Part shown: positions 46,681 to 59,139 of the stretch, piece by piece
Layout of the letters: each line of letters starts with the position of its first letter
How positions within the stretch are numbered: position 1 is the stretch's first letter
The notes under the pieces: generated by a model
Seen by the model: only the letters and a program-made list of their open reading frames with translations
Databases searched by the model: none
What the model was told of the DNA's origin: nothing
Made by a program: the position numbers and the translations under genes
NCBI GenBank assembly: GCA_036874045.1
Contig: CM072335.1
Location: 27,349,501-27,413,500 of the forward strand
Direction: 5' to 3'
DNA length: 64,000 bases
DNA from: Cymodocea nodosa
Lineage: Eukaryota; Streptophyta; Magnoliopsida; Alismatales; Cymodoceaceae

Positions 46681-49600
46681 ATGATCCAACTCTGCCCTCT
46701 TTTCCACCTCCTCGGTCGCCAGCACCACCACTACCTCAAGCTTTCCTCGCACTCCGTGCAACAGGGCGGCGAAAGTGGCCGGAGTCACCTCTCCTACGTA
46801 GGTGGTTTCCTTCATTCTATTCCCTTGTTGTGTGCATGTGAACTGTTTGGGGAAATGGTCATTAGATAGGTGTGATGGTGTAGTTACATTTTGGCTTTAT
46901 AATCAGTCAATTGGTTTTTTCAGATGATTTCGCTTCTTGCTTTCAGCTTTCTCTCTTCTCTGTTTTCTTTTTGAATGACTGCTTTATTCTCTGTTAACAA
47001 TTGGACATTTCGAGGAGGCTAGCTTACTTGATCTTATCCGTGTTGTATCTCTATGCCCATTAGTGGCCGAAAAATGGTTTCTTTGGCATTCTTTGTTCGA
47101 TTTACTATTTGTCACGTTGTTCCAGTCTACTTAATATCTTTTTTTTGCCCATGCATGCGACTACTACGGTGTATGGTTATTGTTCATATATGATTTCCTG
47201 CATACCAAAAATGAGAAAATATGATTAAAATATTAGATGATTTGATACAACCTAAAACTTCCTATTCATGGTAATCGTCGCGAATATTGGGCAAACAATT
47301 GCAATATAAAACAGATTGATGAAATAGTGATTTGGTGGAACCTTGCTCACACAAACAACTTCCGCTTTTTCTTTTTTCATTGTTTTATTCCCCCTCCCGT
47401 AATCTTATGACCAAAGAAGAACGAAAGACTCCTATTTTGCCCATCGATCTGATCATTATCGAAACTCCAAGTTTAGTACCTCCTCTTCCTTGCCATTTGT
47501 CTCACAGTCCAATTGTTATCACACATCAATTTTATTTGTTCATAAATTTTTATACTTAAGATTGGAATTCGAAGTATTGAATGAGGAAATATTGATATAT
47601 GATAACATAGGGAGATTATTGCGAAACAACTTTTGGGAAGCGGAGTCTTCAATTGTCCTTGTGACAGTAAGGTAAGATGATATAACCCTATGTAATTCAC
47701 ACTTTTCCTTTTCCAAATTAAATGAAACCATTTACGTTTCTCTTTCTATTCAATCAAAGTTTTGACAGTAACTAACGAATAGCAGTAGCCTTCCTTGAAC
47801 TTGATATCTTGCTTAAATAACATTTTGTTGAAGCCAAATTAGGCTATTATATCCAACAATTACTAAGGTGCTTCTCTTGGTTATTTCTAGGAAATAATCT
47901 CATTTTGTGGTCAGATGCACTAGTCTTTGCAACCTCACTGATTGCATACAAATTCTGGGTATATTCAAGGAATTATTGAATATTTACTTGCTTTGGTTAA
48001 AAAGGCAGAGAGTGCCTCAAACCCAAATTGCAGCAAGGGCAGGCTGAATTGCGCATTGTTCTCAACTGTCTTGTGCATGATGATGACAGCAGCATTTCTT
48101 AAATACGTAAAACAATACATAGGTAGACCTGCCATAAGCAGAACTGAATTTCCTTCACAAGCAACACTGCTTGCTGCATTCACTACTACTTCTAACAGAA
48201 TTTCCCCTCAGAATCCACCACCATCAGCTGCTCCAGCAGCAGCATCACAACAAGGTCTTCCCATTTCCACAGTTTTGTTGCTCTATTCTGATCTTCTTAA
48301 TTTAACTGCACTTTTTATTTCAGAAAGAGAAAAGGGGACATTGTCAAAAATACTGCTTTTTCTTCCTGGGGCAATCACTTTTGGTCTTGGTACCTGGCAA
48401 ATCATACGAAGGCAGGAAAAGGTTCAAATTCTGTCTTCCTTCTACCCTCTGTTTGTCTTTTATGATTCATGTTTTCATGGTTAGTTTGAACAATCCTGTT
48501 AGTGGTGAAAATTTGTATTTATTGGCATTAACGCCCTTAAGCTATATCTTAAATCCTTCTCATGAAATTTTGGTTGTTCATCACTGCCCTTGTTCTTGAA
48601 GTGCTATTCAACATTGTGCTTTTTAATCAAAATGAGTTTAGTGAAATAATTGAAGGTGAACTTCATTGTATTTTTGTTCTCTTCTATTAAATTTCTGAAT
48701 GGTAAATTTTTTACTTCTGTAATAGATAGAGATGATAGAGTACAGAAAAAAGAGGTTGGACATGGAGCCTATAATGTGGAGTGGCCTTGCCTTTTCTGGT
48801 GAAGACATTTCCAAATCTGAATTTAGGAAGGTTTGCTGTGAAGGCCTCTTTGATGAAACCAAGAATATATACATTGGTCCTCGCTCTAGAAGTATTTCTG
48901 GAGTGACTGAAAATGGATACTATGTTATATCTCCTTTGATTCCTGTAGCTGACGACTCTGACAGGTCAGTTACCAATGAATTCATAAACTTGGTTAAGCA
49001 CTTTTTTTCAGTATCATAAATTATTTGATCATTGTATCTTGCTCCTTGTTTGAAGAGTTTTTTGGTAGAATAGGAAAGACAATATAAGTTCTGAATGACA
49101 ATATTTTTGTACTTAACAAGGTTCACTAGAAATATGGTGAAATGTTAGTTTTCCGATAATTTTTGGTTCTTAATTTCCTCTTGTATTATATTATCATTAT
49201 CATCATCTTCTTCTTTTCCTTGTAATCTTTCACCCAGGCTAGTTGGAGACTTAAAGCGTATCTCCATAATCTTTATTTGAAACTAAAGGCTGGTTGTTGA
49301 TGTTAAGGGAGACACCTCCAATAGGAAGAACCATGATACTTTGATGTTATCCTAACTCACGTGAAATGGGAAAATGACTACTCTTTTCCTCCTCTCTTGT
49401 GATTTCTATCCTAAATGAAAATTTTAGTGACTTTCAGCTTATTTTTTGTCTCATTTTTGCATGTCAAGTTAGTAGGTCGGTTCTACCTTTCAACTGTATT
49501 TAAACTTATGAGGCATCTTAGTATTTTAATAATCATTCTGATTTGCAAATTTTTATTTTATGGTTTTTTAAACAATTAAGGTCATTAAATTCAAATCACA

Positions 49601-51583
49601 ACATTTCAATCAATGAAAAACTTTTTGTCAGTCTGCAGGTGCCTATCCTGATCAACAGGGGATGGGTTCCACGTGAATGGCGAAACAAAGCTCTGAAAAA
49701 TGTACAAGATAAAAAGGATTCTTTGGCTCCAGCGGTATTTCATGCTGAAGAAAAAGAGAGAAGTACTTGGTGGAAATTTTGGTCTAAAAAGCCTGAGCCT
49801 TTAAAGGTAATTTTTCTTGGACTTCTGTAATTTTGATTATGATAAATTTTTAGGATCAGAATAAGCAACACTACGTACTTTGCTGATTTTTCATAAAAAT
49901 TTACTAAATATTCTTTTAAAATAAACCATAAACAAGAAAGTATAAACTAAACCACACCACATGGAGTAATAGGTTTTTATGTTAGGTCAATCAACACCCA
50001 AATTCAATCGTTATGCATCATTACATCATGAGCCTTCTACCTTTTGTTTGTGGATGCCAACCTTTTTGACATAACATGGAGGCTCATTCACACTTGATTT
50101 ATATATTACAAAAATTTTGAGAGAAAAATGAAGCACAATTATCTTAATGGAGAAGGATTACAAGACGAAGATGATAAGAACAGTGGCCTTTTATAGTGGT
50201 TTTGCTTGCGAGAGTCAAGATTGAGTGGTTCAGCACTGGCAGCAGGAGTGGCAGTGCATGTCACAGACTCAATAAGGGTGATAGTGGCTTGGATGGGCAG
50301 AGAGATCAGTGGCATTAGTGGCAGTGGTGATGTGGCTCGTAGGCAAGCCTGAGAATGGTGTGGCTACACGACACAGGCAAGCCTACGGTGGGCACCAATG
50401 ATGGAGATGGTGTTGCAAGTCATAGGTGGAGCAGTGGTGGAGAGAGGGGCTGAGGGCTCTGGTGGCAGTGGTGGATGGGGTAGGGTGGATTGGGAGTGGG
50501 GTCGTAGTGGTGGACTGGCAGCAACAACCTAAGGTTGGTTGTGGTTGGGAAGAGAGTCATGATTAAGTACTTTGATACATACACGAATACAAGAAATGGA
50601 TAGAAATACAATGCTTGTTTATAAAGGTTACAAGGACATTATTATCGTAATACTAGTAATGTAGGATTAAATCAACTACACACATAATATTAATACATTA
50701 TTTACTCTAACAATTTGTTTATAATCTATATAACACAACAATTTGTATATAATGTAAATCACAATATCTGTGATCTCTGTAAAAAAATCTTGCAAAGGAG
50801 CCACACGATGCATAAACTTGGGTATCAACCAACTGTGATAATTGAGTCAATTAAAAGTAGTGGTATTCGTAGCTTCCACTTTAAGTTTCAAATTCTGATA
50901 AATGCAAAAACTGTTGTTATAAAAAAAAAACTTGAGTAACTCTGTTATAAATGCACTTTCATAACTTTTGCCTTTTGACTAAGTACATTTTCTAAGTGGA
51001 CAATCTTTCTATTTTATCAATCCCTTATAGAAAGCTATCGTTGGCTTGTGTTCTAAACTTTAGTTGATGAAAGAGTGACATTGTTTTTCTGTACTAAGTC
51101 ATTGACTTGTGTTGGCCATCGTGACATACAATATGTAGAGCCCAAAGAGTACTGATGTTCCGGTAAAAGTTGTTGGTGTCGTCCGTGGTAGTGAGAAGCC
51201 AAGCATGTTTGTTCCGGAAAATGATCCCTCCAGTGGGCAATGGTTCTATGTTGATGTTGCAGCAATAGCACGGGCTTGTGGTCTTCCTGCTAATACCATC
51301 TATATTGAAGACATCAACGAGAACTTCAATCCAAGCAATCCTTATCCTTTACCAAAAGATGTCAATACTTTGATCCGTCATTCAGTCATGCCACAGGACC
51401 ATCTAAACTACACAATAACCTGGTATGCTCTTACTATTACCTTGGGTACATGCCATTTATAAGCAAATGCTTTATATAATACATCTTCATGTTACTTCTC
51501 CATTCTATTCCAGGTATACATTGTCCGCCTCCGTAACATATATGGCTTCCAGGAGAATCAGGACAAGCAAAGGTCGGAGATAA
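46681..51583 (+). CDS. SURF1: SURF1, cytochrome c oxidase assembly factor
   Basis: Seven exons join in frame to about 383 residues: 46681-46801, 48090-48254, 48324-48421, 48726-48964, 49632-49806, 51139-51422 and 51514-51583. SURF1 helps assemble complex IV (heme a handling) in the inner mitochondrial membrane. Seen: an N-terminal membrane helix, LLFLPGAITFGLGTWQIIRR; IEYRKKRL; the family motif VPILINRGWVPREW; GVVRGSEKP; QWFYVDV; and a second membrane segment, YTLSASVTYMASRRIR, at the C-terminus. The first 100 residues are low-complexity and Ser/Ala/Pro-rich, as in plant SURF1 presequences. Exon 1 and its donor (46802) were chosen because phase 1 is the only phase that keeps exon 2 open; this part is the least certain. 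Intron 2 is only 69 nt and open in frame. Intron 5 holds a solo LTR. Confidence 0.9.
50051..50712 (-). mobile_element. Probable solo LTR inside SURF1 intron 5
   Basis: Read on the minus strand, a 662-bp block starts TGTTAGAGTAAATAATG (50712) and ends GGTTGGCATCCA (50051), i.e. TG...CA. It contains CTTTATAAACAAGC and CTATAAAAGGCC, either of which could be the LTR TATA box. Flanks are GTTTG (50046-50050) and ATTTG (50713-50717), a 5-bp duplication with one mismatch. The middle is G-rich on the plus strand, unlike the surrounding AT-rich intron. No coding or PBS is seen, so an LTR-LTR recombination product is the simplest reading; the family (copia-like by appearance) is not established. Confidence 0.55.
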
Positions 51584-52668
51584 CTTGTCATCCGAGCTCA
51601 AGCAAAGTAGATTAATAAGCATTATTTGTTGGCTACCGTTTCATGAGAAGAGCTTGAAACACAAGCATGAGATGTTCTCCGAGGTAATTTTCGCCCGGTT
51701 CTGTCCGTCACGGCGTCACGGTCACCAAACTCGAGATAGATTTCGGTCTCTCATTATTATTATTTTTATTTCAAATTTCTGTAATAATTTTATCTTTTGC
51801 TTGCCACGGTATTCTGGAACTTTTGGACCGTGACTTGTGTTTGAAATGCCGAACTCTGATGTGTATTGTGCCCTGGGTCGAGAGAAGAGTTTTACAGAAG
51901 CTTTACCTACGTAAAAGTAAAGATAAAGATTGAATTTTCCGTACGATGAATTTATGTATTTATTATCAATTAATTTTAAGGTGGAATTTTAATTTGATAT
52001 CAATGTTTTAAGTTACGTAGAATGGATATTTGTTAATATATAAAAATAGGGATGTGACTGAATGTTATATGTGATAATTTTTTTATTATTCGTTAATAAG
52101 TATCTTTGACATGGAATTTTAACCAAGAGAAAAGAATTTTCTTGGTTTGGATTAACGATGGAAAAATGAAAAGAAATAAATTTTCTCCAATTGGAATGAT
52201 AACAAGAGAAGAAAAGAAAGTAAAGTAATTAATTTATAAAACACTCTTAAGTTTAAAATTAGAACAAATAATAAAGTTTTATATAGGAAAAATACATAAT
52301 AGAATTGCCGCTGAAATCTATAAGTATCTTCTCACGTTCTTTCCACAGGATTCATAAGATTAAATTATATTAAAATAAGAAATTATATTATAATTTAAAT
52401 AATTGTATTTTTATTTTTCAAAAATAATTATAAAAATAGAAAATGTATTTATTTTTTTTTCAAAAACAACTCTAATAACCATTTGCTCTCTCTTTTTTTA
52501 CTTTTAATAACTCTTTTCTTTTATATGATTTTAATTTATCTGTACTTCTTATTTTATATTATAAAATAATAAAAAACACTTTTTACCTTTTTTTTCTTTG
52601 TTTTTCCGGTCCACCTATCTTCACCGGAGAGCGCTCTGGCTCTCTACCTCACTTCGTCTTCTCCCGCC
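51584..52668. other. Spacer between SURF1 and the DG1-like gene
   Basis: The SURF1 3' untranslated end, then about 700 bp of very AT-rich DNA, then the short GC-rich leader of the DG1-like gene. The two genes are in the same orientation. No other features are seen. Confidence 0.5.
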
Positions 52669-55600
52669 ATGTCTGCTTCGTCCGGTGCACCACCGCCGCA
52701 GATCTTCCTGCCACCTCCCAGTCCAATTCCAAGCCCCAACACCGACGTCATACGCCGCCGCCTCCTCCGCTACGGCGTCAACCCCACACCAAAGATCCTT
52801 CACGCCCTACGCAAGAAGGAAGCCCAGAAGGCCGCTCGGAAATCCAGGAAGCAAGCTTTGCAATCCCAAGCCCCTGTACTTTCGGAGGCCCAGAGGCAGC
52901 TAGCCGAGGAGGAGGACCGCTTCAGGACGATGCGTCGAGAGTACAATGAGGTGCGGAAGGCGGTCGAAGTTGGTAAGGGGAGGCCGTGGGAGAGGGCTGG
53001 GGTTGTGGATTTAGGTACGGAGGAGTGGGATGGGGGGAGGTTGAAAGGGGAGCATCTGGCGGAGTTGAGGGAGATGCTTTCCGAGCGCAACGGGGAGAGA
53101 TTGCATTGGCTACTGGAGGACGATGTGGAGAGGGAAGTGGAAGGGGGAGATCCTGCTTTGGCTGTAGATATGAAGAACAGGCGAACTGGTTGGACTCAGA
53201 GGAATGGTAGTGACCAAGACAAAATCCGATGGCTTGTTCACAGGTTTGAACTTGCGCTGTTTTACCTTGTTTAACATTTATTCTCTTATCGTACCTGTAG
53301 CTGGCATTGCTGCTGGTGTTAGTGTCAGAATCAGATTACAACCATAAATTGTCGGAGTTCTTATGATTTTTTACAGCAAGTCAATTTTATTATTGTGTTC
53401 AGAAATATTCCAAAATAATGGATGCGCCATTATTTCGATTCATTGTAAAGTTTCACAGAGCTGTCTTTTATTTTAATCAGCTCTCGACATGATAGTAGAC
53501 ATTCTTGATCAAATTGCACTAATTAGTGGTTAATCTGTGTAGGAAAATATTGATTGAACGGCCTTCAACTATTTGTCTTTCATAGGTGTGGAAAACCTTT
53601 GTATACAATTTTCCTTTATATCACAGTTTTTGAAACCAAACCAAAATTTAAATTCGACGTCTACTAGTTTTGGTTCAAAGATGTTCAACTGTTATTTCAA
53701 AAGTGATTTTGCAGGTAAGGATTACATCATATCTCCATTTAGTGAATCAACCAATAAATCACTTGGCCTTTCATAAATGGTTTAAATTGGTTTTCTTGTA
53801 AATACAACAACAACAACAATCCGCCAAGGTCGTGTATGAATTAAGTTAAGCCTCAGAAAAGATAAGTTAATAAAATTAGCAATAATAAATCAATAACTAC
53901 AAATGGACATTCTGTTGGGTTGTCTAGAAGAGCTAAACGGACATTTGTATGACTTCATGTCCATATTCTGCATGCCAGTTGATGTCCGGGCAGATATCTG
54001 ATGGATTCCTATCTTCAGCTACCATTCCAACAGGCATCTGGCCTTGAACATGTTGAGGAAATTCACGCATCCATACATATATTGGCTATGACCACACATT
54101 TAGTCATGTGCTTGATCCAACCAGTAAAAAACTTGATTTTAACGTTAAAAACTTAATAAAAAATATTCAACATTTATTTTAACATCTATGATTTAATTAT
54201 TCCTTTTTCAACTTTTTAATTCAAATTTACATCTTAACATTCATCTACAAGTTTCAACATCCAATTTTGCATGTCATATAATATCTCACTTCTCACCAGA
54301 AAATATATATACGAGTCCCAATAAATGCATATACAAATTGAGTTTTTTGTCCAGCTAACATTTAATTAAGTTTTATGGTGTTAGCATGAGAAGGAAAGTA
54401 TTTAGGATATCTAGTTTGTGGTCCAGGTTGAGCATCACAAATCTTAGTATTCAAGATTGGAAGTTTCCAAAGTTGATGAGGCAGTCAGGATTGCTTTTTG
54501 CCGAGAATTGTTTAATCAAAATACTGGAACAACTAGGAGCTCTTGGGAATTGGCAGCAAGCGATGTTTGTTGTGGACTGGGTTTATAGTCAAAGGGAATA
54601 TAGGCACAGCCAAAGCAGGTGAAATTTTATAGATCTTCTTATATTAAAGGAATCATCTTCCATTTTTCCAAAAGGAAAACTGCTTGTAGGTTTGTGTATA
54701 CAAAGCTCTTATCTGTGATTGGGAAAGCAAGAAAGCCAAGTGAAGCTCTTCATGTTTTCAACATTATGCGAGTAAGGACATATCATTCATGTCTCATAAA
54801 ACTATTACTTTTGTTATCCAAACAATATTATTGTAATGTAATCCATCATTGGACAATGTCCAGGAAGACTGCCAAATATATCCTGATATGGCAGCTTATC
54901 ATAGTATTGCCGTTACCCTTGGTCAGTCTGGTCTTGTGAAGGAACTTGTTCACACCATTGAGTCCATGAAGCAGAAGCCTTTTAAAAAGCTAAAGAATAT
55001 GAGGAACAAAAACTGGGACCCATGCTTGGAACCTGATGTTGTCATATACAACGCAGTAACTATTATTTCCCTATCTATAAGTATGTATCATTTCATTAAC
55101 CATTTTTGTTGATATTTTCTGTCAACATTGTTAGGTTCTTAATGCTTGTGTCCCAACGCATCAGTGGAAGGGAGTCTCCTGGGTGCTGCAAGAGATGAGG
55201 AGTACTGGTCTGAATCCCAATGGAGCAACTTATGGTCTTGCAATGGAGGTATACTAGTTAGTGGTCACATTTTATACTCAATCTTTGGCAGAGCAACTAA
55301 AAATGATCTATTCTAGTTTTTTAGGCATACTAGGAATAGTTTTAGTAGTCATGTTTGCAATCCAAGTATTATCATGTAGGAATGTTTTCATATGGCATCA
55401 TTATATCTAAGTGCCGAGCCCAGCATGACCTGGCATTTTGTAATAGTCCTATTAATGCTTAAACATTTTCATTATATTAAGACGACTATAAATTGTGACA
55501 ATAATCTTCTAATATTTCTTCTTCAATAGTTGGATAATACAATCTCAATTCATTGATTCATTTTGTAGCTTTGGTATAAAATGGTTGATGACAATCTCAC

Positions 55601-58600
55601 ATACTAGGCTACCTTCCAGAAACTCTAAAAAAGACTTGTTATTGATTTCAAAGAAACGGTATATCTTATGATTTATTACATCCCATGGATGCTACAAAAT
55701 TCCTACGTATTTATCCATATCCTATTAAAACAAAAGAAAATGTGGAAAACAAAAAAGGGTGATAGATATAACATTGTATTTAGTTGATACTTGGGATTCT
55801 AAACTCCTGTTGCAAATGATAACAGGATTTTTTCTCCATTATAAGTTAATTTTCTGTGATAAAAAGACACAAGTGCTTGTGTATATTGTCAACTTTCAAT
55901 TGTGCATTAGCCTTACAGTGGTTGTTTGTTTATAGGTTATGTTGGAAGCTGGAAAATATGATATTGTGCACAAGTTATTTCAGTCAATGCAGAGAAATGG
56001 ACTAGCTCTAAAAGCTACAACCTACAAAAGTAGGGGGAATAAAGGAATTCCTGCCAAATCTACACTAGTATCATTACTCTTACTTATATTGCATTTGTCC
56101 TGATTTTGTAGTTCTTGTAAGAGCCTTCTGGAGAGAAGGTAGAGTAAATGATGCCATCATGGCGGTCAAGGACATGGAACAGAGGGGAGTCATTGGAGAA
56201 GCCAGTGTATACTACGAATTAGCATGTTGCCTGTGCAATAATGGAATGTGGAAGGATGCTTTGGTGGAGGTACATTTTTATTTGTACCGATAGAATAGAG
56301 ATTAAATAGTCTCATGATGCTAATTGCCCATGATTTCTATAATTGCAAGTTGAACAAGGATCTCAATTTTTATTTTACTTGCTGTTAATCATGGTCTTAC
56401 AAGCTCACCTGATATGTATGTAAGCATGGCATAGTATATTCTGTTCAATACTCATCAATGGGAGATTCCCCTATTAACCTTCATAATAAACTGCCTTGTG
56501 CGTTCAACAGAAAAAGCTAGTACAGTAATGAACCTGCTAAATTGATAGTTAAGATTTTAATGCATCATGTTTTGCATGTTCTACAAGCTTGTGGGTGATG
56601 TTAATAATGATTTGTTGCATTTCATATGATGTTGTTCATGTAGAAATGTGAAATATCTAATTTAAAATCAATTGGTCATAACTGGAGTGGTCTCTTCTTA
56701 TTTATTTGCAAGCATTATCTCTACTTTTACTAATGTAGGATTATTCTAACACTCCCTTAATTTGTCTTTTTTAGGTCTTGTAAATGTCTTTATTTTAAGA
56801 TCCCAAAGTTTCACAATTACTAATGCCAAGACTTGATCCCAAAGTTTGTATTTAGCTTTGATATTATTTAGAAATGTGAGACATTCAACTCAAACCCAAT
56901 TAGTTATGAGTGGAGTCTTCTCTCCTTATATATTTGCAAGTTCTTTCTCTACTTTTACCAATGTGGAACTATTTTAACAGTTCACCTATTGAATTATTTA
57001 TGGTTTCCGTTCAACTGATGATCTTGTTCTTTTAGTGAAAATGGCTTTTATATGGAAAGTATCAAAAGAGGAATATGCATTTTCCTCCTTTTTGTATGAG
57101 AATTTAATATTTCACTTTGGATATTTCATGGCTTAATTCATCTGACTTGAGATGTTTGGATCGGCAACAGATTCAGAAACTGAAAAGACTTCCTCTCACT
57201 AAGCCTCTTGAAGTGGCATTCACCGGCATGATCCAATCCTCCATGGATGGTGGCCATCTCCTTGATTGTGCCACTATCTTTGAGCACATAAAAGATTATT
57301 GTGATCCTAATATTGGAACAATAAATGCCATGCTGAAAGTTTATAGCCGAAGAGACATGTTTGCCAAAGCCAAGGAATTGTTTGAGGCTGCGAAAACAAT
57401 TTACTTACTTACTCCAGATGCGTATTCATACATCCTGATGCTTGAGGCATCTGCTATTTCCCATCAGTGGGAATATTTTGAGCATATTTACAAGGAGATG
57501 ACTCTGTGTGGTTACCAGCTAGATCAACAAAGGCACACAAAGCTATTGGTTCAAGCATCCAGATCTGGGAAGGTGAGATATATCTACAAAGTACTCCGAC
57601 AACAATAACAATTAATGTTTATAACTTCACAATGGAATCCTATATATAAAGAGATTTAATCTCAGGGAATTTTTATAGCAAAAATGAGATTGTAGGCGTT
57701 AAGGGATCAAAGCAAGGGCACTAGATGAATACCATACAAAAAGAAAAGCAAGACATACGAGCACAAGGACAGATGTAAAGGAAAGCATAGAACTGTGAAG
57801 TAGACAATTCGTTTTAAATCTTGCAACCACAACCTGTTTTGTTGTTTTGATGGTTAATTCATAGTGGAACCTCACGTGTCATCTGTTGAGGTCATCACGG
57901 GAGGCCTAAAGGTGTAACTTACTAACAATCTTTTCAAGCTTAGGAAAGGTTGATAACGATAGTGCGCTAAAATCCTTGCTTCTGCTTGCCTTAATGACAT
58001 GAAAACCCTGTAGACAATTACTAGTTCCAAACTCTTAAGTTATCCATTTAAGACTCGAGTCTCAACTCAGCAACTCCTGACCTCTGAATGTAATTCAGAC
58101 ATCTTGGAAACCGAGATCATAGACTGCATGTCTTGCATTATGCTTTTTTTTTTCCTCAAGGCATATAATATTATATGCCATATGTTGAATATAAAACCTA
58201 GTTCTGGTTTTTGTTTTGTTTGTTCTCCCTCTCTTTTCATATCCTTCATTTTGACAGTACATTTCAATGTCTTTGCAATAGCCAATAGTGGAAAATATTG
58301 TTTTGCAGTTTTTTACTTTTTTGTTGTGTTCGTTATTGTTTTCACTGCAGTCACATCTTTTAGAGCACACATTTGACAATATATTGGGAGCAGGCGAGAT
58401 CCCTTGCATGTCATTGTTCACTGAATTATTATGCGTTGCTGTTGCTCAACAAAACTATGAAAGAGCAGTCCCTCTCGTCAACGGCATGGCTTATGCTTCC
58501 ATGCAAGTAAGTGAACGGCAGTGGATTAACCTTTTCGAGAAAAACAAGGATCGCATAGATGGAGACAAAATGCGTGGGTTATTGGACGTTCTTGTTGGTG

Positions 58601-59139
58601 GCAGTGTTGTCAAAGAAGACCCTGTACACAGCTTAATAAAATCATTACAGTTACTTTGCAAACCAAGAAAATCACCGGATGGAAATTTTCCTCCTAGTGA
58701 TGTTGCAGAAGGTATGCTAGATTCCTATGGTCGCAAGATTGCAAGACGAATAAATGGAGTGCCTCATGACAATTTTGCTCTCACCGTTGCCAATAATACC
58801 ACAGAAAACAAAGGTGGACCACTTGAAAACCACAGAGGCATGCCTGGTCTATCCAAAAATTATGTGGAAGAGTATAGCCATGAGGAGCCTACTGCCACTG
58901 ATGTTTTTCGCTCGGGTAACCGTAGTGATGATCATGCTTCCTGCCATCCATCTACTGGAAATGGATGTGAATCGGATTCAAATTATAGTATGCTGAGCAC
59001 TGATACTGAAAGGACGATAGAATCGCTATCCAACCAAGCGGATACGTCTTACCAGGCTGAGCCTCCATCGGCACTAGAAATTCTAAAAATATGGAAGAAC
59101 AAAAGAATAGAAGATGGCATCTTTCTCTTTCGAATTTGA
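52669..59139 (+). CDS. DG1: DG1-like pentatricopeptide repeat protein
   Basis: Nine exons join in frame to 865 residues: 52669-53243, 54427-54618, 54690-54771, 54864-55055, 55135-55248, 55936-56029, 56112-56269, 57171-57572 and 58351-59139. The many introns are unusual for a PPR gene but fit the plant protein At5g67570 (DELAYED GREENING 1), a chloroplast protein needed for early plastid transcription. Seen: a Pro/Ser-rich N-terminus suited to plastid import, a basic coiled linker (KKEAQKAARKSRKQ), and DWKFPKLMRQSGL. PPR units follow with the pattern VxYNAVLNACV, ALHVFNIM, TYGLAMEVMLEAGKYDIVHK, LVRAFWREGRVNDAI, IGTINAMLKVYSRRDMFAKA and DAYSYILMLEAS. The C-terminal 200 residues are charged and poorly repetitive. 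The 3' end is uncertain: the frame stops at 59137-59139, but a further exon at about 59224-59312 is possible. Intron 7 holds a TRIM element. Confidence 0.82.
53806..54120. repeat. Possible non-LTR (RTE-like) tail remnant in intron 1
   Basis: ACAACAACAACAATCCGCCAAGGTCGTGTATG resembles the CAA-tailed ends left by plant RTE-type retroposons, here inside intron 1 of the DG1-like gene. Its far end is not definable and no coding is seen; the call rests on the tail and a loose resemblance only. Confidence 0.25.
56639..56979 (-). mobile_element. TRIM retroelement with perfect target duplication
   Basis: A complete 341-bp miniature LTR retroelement on the minus strand, in intron 7 of the DG1-like gene. 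The 5' LTR (56867-56979) and 3' LTR (56639-56751) are each 113 bp, start TGTTA and agree at about three quarters of positions. A primer-binding site (56855-56866, TAATATCAAAGC, 9 of 12 to TGGTATCAGAGC with three G-to-A changes) follows the 5' LTR. A purine tract (AATTAAGGGAG) directly precedes the 3' LTR. The duplication GTTCA is perfect (56634-56638 and 56980-56984). The internal part is only 115 bp with no coding, so enzymes must have come from another element. Confidence 0.88.
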
